A stretch of 10,785 bases of DNA from Sphingobium sp. (lineage in GTDB: Bacteria; Pseudomonadota; Alphaproteobacteria; Sphingomonadales; Sphingomonadaceae), in NCBI GenBank assembly GCA_030148625.1, contig JASBTC010000290.1:1-10785 (forward strand), given 5' to 3'. The notes beneath the pieces were generated by a model. That model did not search any database and was not told where the DNA came from. It was given only the letters and a program-made list of their open reading frames with translations. A program made the position numbers and the translations under genes. This document shows, piece after piece, positions 7,870-10,785 of the stretch. Numbering within the stretch: position 1 is the first letter of the stretch; each line of letters starts with the position of its first letter.

Positions 7870-7923
7870 TGGTTCCTCCAGCTTCTCTTGTCTCAACTCA
7901 GTTATGCTTGGTCATTCTGCCCC

Positions 7924-8087
7924 TCTCCTCCCCATCGAAGATGGGGAGGGGAAATGCGATACTGGGATTACGCGGAGTTTCGATCGGAATTGCATCGATA
8001 TTCCTGGCGCGAAATCATGCATCGCATTTCCCCTCCACCACGCCGCTTCGCGTCGCGGTCCCCCTCCCCACGCTTCGTGCAGGGAGG
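7924..8087. repeat. Composite hairpin/inverted-repeat element between fad and hydrolase genes
   Basis: The 7870-8124 gap has no gene. It holds a strong hairpin at 7924-7952 (13-bp stem with one G-T pair around GAA), a second hairpin at 8063-8087 (CCTCCC/GGGAGG with an inner CACG/CGTG), and a perfect 16-bp inverted repeat, 7945-7960 (GGAGGGGAAATGCGAT) with 8021-8036. Together they form a roughly symmetrical element of about 165 bp with CTCCTCCC-type ends. It resembles GC-rich dispersed intergenic repeats of alphaproteobacteria. It has no T-tract, but may stop or process transcripts leaving the upstream operon. Confidence 0.65.
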
Positions 8088-8124
8088 AGAGATGAGGTCA
8101 TGAATGAAGACATAGGCACAGACA

Positions 8125-9345
8125 TCAGTCGGCGAGTGCCGAATAGATCATGGTCTTGATCTCGCGGCGCACCGGATAGGTGTTCGACGGCATCAGCTGG
8201 GTCATGAAGATCATGATGACGTCTTCCTGCGGATCGACGAAAAAGGCGGTCGAGAACATGCCGCCCCAGAAGAAATCGCCCTTCGATCCGGGGACCATCG
8301 TCGCAGCGGGATCGATGGTGGTCGCGAATCCCAGGCCGAAACCGGTGCCGGCATTCTCCGCCTCGCTGAACAGCGCCTTGGAATGCTGGGTCAGGTCGCC
8401 GCCGCCGGGCAGATGGTTGGCGGTCATCAACGCCAGCGTCTTTCGGCTGATGATCCGTGCGCCGTCCAGTTCGCCTTCGTTGAGCAGCATCCGGCAGAAG
8501 CGGTGATAATCGGCCAATGTCGATGCCATGCCGCCGCCGCCCGAAAGCTGGTTGGGCTTGCGCGCCCAGGCGCTCTTGGCGCCGGTGTCGTACATCTTCT
8601 TGGTTTCGGTGGCATTGAAGACATAGCAATCGGGCAGGCGGTGATGCTTCGCCTCCGGCACCTGGAAATGCGTATCGTCCATGCCGAGCGGACCGGTAAC
8701 GCGTGCCGCGATCGCTTCGTCGAGCGGCCGGTCGTCGACGCGCTGGATGATCGCGCCGAGAATATCGGTCGCCACCGAATAATTCCACGAACTGCCCGGA
8801 TCGAACTGAAGCGGAATGCCCGCGAGCAGCGTGATCAGCTCCTCCAGATCGGGGCCGGCAAAGGCTTCGAGCTTGGCTGCGCGATAGGCCGCGTCGATCG
8901 GCGTGCGTTCCTGAAAGCCATAGGTGAGGCCCGAGGTATGGCGCAGCAGGTCGATCATCCGCATCGGCGCCGTTGCCGGGCGCGACGTGAAGGGCTGGTT
9001 GCCGCCGCCGGCGACGAAGACGCCGAGATCCTTCCATTCGGGGATTACGCGGTGGACGGGATCGGCGAGTGCCAGCTTGCCTTCCTCGACAAGCTGCATG
9101 AACGCGATCGAGGTGATCGGCTTGGTCATCGACGCGATGCGGAAGATCGCATCGTCCTTGAGCGGTTCGCCGGCACGGGCTTCGCCCTGGACCGAGAGAT
9201 GCGCGATCTCGTCGCCGCGACCGACGAGCAAGGCGGCATGCGGCAGCCGTCCGGTATCGAGATATTTGGCCTTGAGATGTGCGGGAATGCGGGCAAGGCG
9301 CTCGGCATCGAAGCCCAGTTCGGCGGGATCGGACATGGTGATCAT
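8125..9345 (-). CDS. Serine hydrolase of the beta-lactamase/family VIII esterase group
   Basis: A 406-aa enzyme with a penicillin-binding/class C beta-lactamase fold, probably an esterase acting on small esters or lactones. The nucleophile motif is S72-M-T-K75 ([12 protein letters not shown]). The second motif is Y189-S-V ([13 protein letters not shown]) in place of the AmpC Y-x-N. The third is W360-G-G ([14 protein letters not shown]) in place of K-T-G. This pattern is usual for family VIII esterases and argues against a resistance beta-lactamase. HTSGLTYG at 136-143 is another family landmark. No signal peptide is seen, so it is probably cytoplasmic. The ATG at 9345 overlaps the stop of the aldo/keto reductase gene by 4 bp (ATGA), implying translational coupling. 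An in-frame ATG at 9336 (MSDPAELGF) is possible; neither has a clear Shine-Dalgarno sequence. Confidence 0.9.
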   Translation of the reverse strand: MITMSDPAELGFDAERLARIPAHLKAKYLDTGRLPHAALLVGRGDEIAHLSVQGEARAGEPLKDDAIFRIASMTKPITSIAFMQLVEEGKLALADPVHRVIPEWKDLGVFVAGGGNQPFTSRPATAPMRMIDLLRHTSGLTYGFQERTPIDAAYRAAKLEAFAGPDLEELITLLAGIPLQFDPGSSWNYSVATDILGAIIQRVDDRPLDEAIAARVTGPLGMDDTHFQVPEAKHHRLPDCYVFNATETKKMYDTGAKSAWARKPNQLSGGGGMASTLADYHRFCRMLLNEGELDGARIISRKTLALMTANHLPGGGDLTQHSKALFSEAENAGTGFGLGFATTIDPAATMVPGSKGDFFWGGMFSTAFFVDPQEDVIMIFMTQLMPSNTYPVRREIKTMIYSALAD

Positions 9346-10289
9346 GCGCGCACGATCGAGGCGGCGATCGCCTCGGCCTTTTCGAACAGGGCCGGATCGA
9401 TCGAAAGCCCGCTGGCGGCGGCATTGTCGTCGACCTGTTCGGGGCGGCTCGCGCCGATGATCGCCGATGCGACATTGGGTTCGCTCAGCACCCAGGCGAG
9501 CGCGAATTGCGCCAGCGTGCAGCCCGCTTCGGCGGCGAGCGGCCGAAGCTGTTCGACCGCGCCGAGCACGGCATCGTTCATGAAGCGATCGATGAAGCCG
9601 CCCATCTGGTCGCTGGTCGCGCGACTATCGGGTGGCGGGGCTTCGCCCGGCCGGTATTTGCCCGTGAGCACGCCCTGCGCCAGTGGCGACCAGACGATCT
9701 GCGAAATGCCGTTCGCGGCCGAAAGCGGAATGACTTCGGCTTCGGGCGCGCGCCACAGCAGCGAATATTGCGGCTGGCTCGAAACGAACTTCACCGTTCC
9801 GGGTACGGCGAGCGCGTCGCGGATATTCTGCGGCGACCATTCGGAAAAGCCGATATAGCGCGCCTTGCCCGCGCGGACGACTTCGCTCAGCGCCTCCATC
9901 GTCTCCTCGATCGGCGTCTCGTCGTCATAGCGATGGCATTGATAGAGATCGATATAGTCGGTCTTGAGACGGGTGAGCGACGCGTCGACCTGTTTGAGGA
10001 TCTGCGCGCGCGACAGGCCGCGATCAGTGTCGGTCATCGGGAAGAACAGCTTGGTCGCCAGCACATAGCTGTCGCGCGGCCGGCCGGTGAGCGCTTCACC
10101 CAGGAAGGTCTCCGCCGCGCCCTTGCCGTAGATATTGGCAGTGTCGATGAAATTGATGCCGATCTCCAGCGCGCGATCGAGACAGGCGCGCGCCTTGTCC
10201 GCCTCGACGCCGACGCCGAAGGTCAGCCATGATCCGAGCGCGATCTCCGAAACCTGGAGATCGCTGTCGCCGAGCCTGCGATATTTCAC
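9342..10289 (-). CDS. Aldo/keto reductase
   Basis: A 315-aa cytoplasmic NADPH-type oxidoreductase with a TIM-barrel fold, reducing an aldehyde or ketone to an alcohol. The catalytic tetrad is visible: D49 and Y54 ([12 protein letters not shown]), K80 (VLATKLFF) and H119 ([10 protein letters not shown]). The cofactor segment [13 protein letters not shown] and the C-terminal [13 protein letters not shown] are typical. [14 protein letters not shown] and the loop pattern resemble the potassium-channel-beta/YghZ branch. It starts with GTG at 10289; AAGGA lies 9 nt upstream and overlaps the stop of the short-chain dehydrogenase gene. The alternative of an upstream ATG is not supported. The preferred substrate cannot be inferred; the neighbours suggest a catabolic role. 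Confidence 0.94.
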   Translation of the reverse strand: MKYRRLGDSDLQVSEIALGSWLTFGVGVEADKARACLDRALEIGINFIDTANIYGKGAAETFLGEALTGRPRDSYVLATKLFFPMTDTDRGLSRAQILKQVDASLTRLKTDYIDLYQCHRYDDETPIEETMEALSEVVRAGKARYIGFSEWSPQNIRDALAVPGTVKFVSSQPQYSLLWRAPEAEVIPLSAANGISQIVWSPLAQGVLTGKYRPGEAPPPDSRATSDQMGGFIDRFMNDAVLGAVEQLRPLAAEAGCTLAQFALAWVLSEPNVASAIIGASRPEQVDDNAAASGLSIDPALFEKAEAIAASIVRA

Positions 10290-10302
10290 CGATGATTGTC
10301 CT

Positions 10303-10785
10303 TCATGCCGCGGTCTTGCCGGTTTCCTGACGGGTCACGGGATGCGAGCTGGATAGCCCGCCATCGACCGCGATCGCCTGGCCGTTCACATAGCTGGATT
10401 CGTCGGAGGCGAGGAACAGGGCCGTGAACGCGATCTCTTCCGGCTGCCCCGCGCGGCGCAGCGGATTGAGCCGGCCGATCTTTTCCTCGACGCCCTTTTC
10501 GCGCGCATAAACGAAGGCGCGCTCGGTCATGCCGGTTTCGATCAGCCCCGGGCAGATCGCGTTGACGCGCACGCCTGTGTCCGAAAGCTGCTGCGCCGCC
10601 GTCTGCACCAGATTGATCACGCCCGCCTTCGATGCCGAATAGGCCGGGCAGCCCGCGCCCGATCGGATGCCGGCGACGCTGGCAGTCCCGTCGCGCGCGC
10701 TGTGACCTATTTCCAACAGGTTGACGACCGCGCCGTCGATGTTGAGCGCGATTATATGCTGCCCTTTTTCAATCGCGTCGCCGCA
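10303..10785 (-). CDS. Short-chain dehydrogenase/reductase (SDR), C-terminal part only
   Basis: 160 codons are visible; the N-terminal cofactor-binding half (TGxxxGIG, NNAG) lies beyond the window. Counting from the window edge, the catalytic Ser36 (TASVAG), Tyr49 and Lys53 (YSASK) are present with normal spacing (13 between Ser and Tyr). [16 protein letters not shown], the substrate-lid segment, and [29 protein letters not shown], the usual end of a classical FabG-like SDR, follow. The stop lies 13 bp before the GTG of the aldo/keto reductase gene, so the two are probably one transcript. The first 33 visible residues do not fit the SDR pattern well: no hydrophobic strand directly precedes TASVAG, and rare codons (two ATA, one TTG) are concentrated there. 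Confidence 0.88.
   Translation of the reverse strand, partial: CGDAIEKGQHIIALNIDGAVVNLLEIGHSARDGTASVAGIRSGAGCPAYSASKAGVINLVQTAAQQLSDTGVRVNAICPGLIETGMTERAFVYAREKGVEEKIGRLNPLRRAGQPEEIAFTALFLASDESSYVNGQAIAVDGGLSSSHPVTRQETGKTAA

Noticed and set aside
7870..7896. Upstream ATG for the fad gene at 7896.
   Set aside because: The ATG at 7869 has GGAGG 4 nt upstream and begins the conserved domain. The extra nine residues would translate the ribosome binding site itself.
5908..8103. A 731-codon open frame on the plus strand running antisense through the fad gene.
   Set aside because: It is a codon-bias shadow. The minus-strand protein has full catalytic motifs, while the antisense product is Asp/His/Arg-rich with no recognisable domain.
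8125..9345. A resistance beta-lactamase.
   Set aside because: It lacks a signal peptide, the Y-x-N motif and the K-T-G motif; the S-x-x-K / Y-S-V / W-G-G pattern fits family VIII esterases better.
8383..9858. A 491-codon plus-strand frame spanning the hydrolase/aldo-keto reductase junction.
   Set aside because: It is antisense to two well-supported genes, has no domain and no ribosome binding site.
10303..10716. The SDR as a complete 137-aa protein starting at a TTG codon at 10716.
   Set aside because: That would lack the whole cofactor-binding half. The frame stays open to the window edge, so the gene continues upstream.

Overview
The window is GC-rich, with G/C-ending codons, GTG and ATG starts, and gene families typical of an alphaproteobacterium. 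Several intergenic palindromes resemble dispersed repeats that I associate with sphingomonads. I infer Sphingomonadales (Sphingomonas or a relative) with moderate confidence. All long plus-strand reading frames except one are antisense shadows of minus-strand genes.

Region 1 (1-5615) is a drug-efflux locus. A minus-strand operon reads from about 4767 towards 1: a small unrecognised protein of 121 aa, an RND periplasmic adaptor (MexE/AcrA type) and an RND inner-membrane pump (HAE1 type). The pump's C-terminus lies beyond the window edge. A TetR-family repressor is transcribed divergently at 5004-5615. The 295-bp gap between them carries a perfect 16-bp inverted repeat with an 11-bp spacer. Its upstream arm fills the 17-bp spacer of a good sigma-70 promoter for the pump operon, and its downstream arm lies over the predicted transcription start. 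A third, degenerate copy lies just upstream of the tetR-like gene. This is a clear picture of local repression plus autoregulation. An imperfect hairpin repeat lies between the adaptor and pump genes.

Region 2 (5616-5847) is the gap between the convergent tetR-like and fad genes. It holds a 29-bp inverted repeat and a small hairpin, and no gene.

Region 3 (5848-10785), all on the minus strand, looks catabolic. In transcription order it holds a short-chain dehydrogenase (5' end outside the window), a GTG-started aldo/keto reductase 13 bp later, a family-VIII-type serine hydrolase overlapping it by 4 bp (ATGA), a 255-bp gap filled by a composite hairpin repeat, and then a bifunctional enoyl-CoA hydratase/3-hydroxyacyl-CoA dehydrogenase. 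The first three look like one translationally coupled unit handling carbonyl, alcohol and ester chemistry. The fourth is a beta-oxidation enzyme with its own strong ribosome binding site. The substrate cannot be read from the sequence.

I see no phage, IS, CRISPR, tRNA or rRNA. No obviously new defence-like or mobile system is present. The most notable items are the nested operator/promoter, the uncharacterised first gene of the efflux operon, and an anomalous stretch in the short-chain dehydrogenase fragment.
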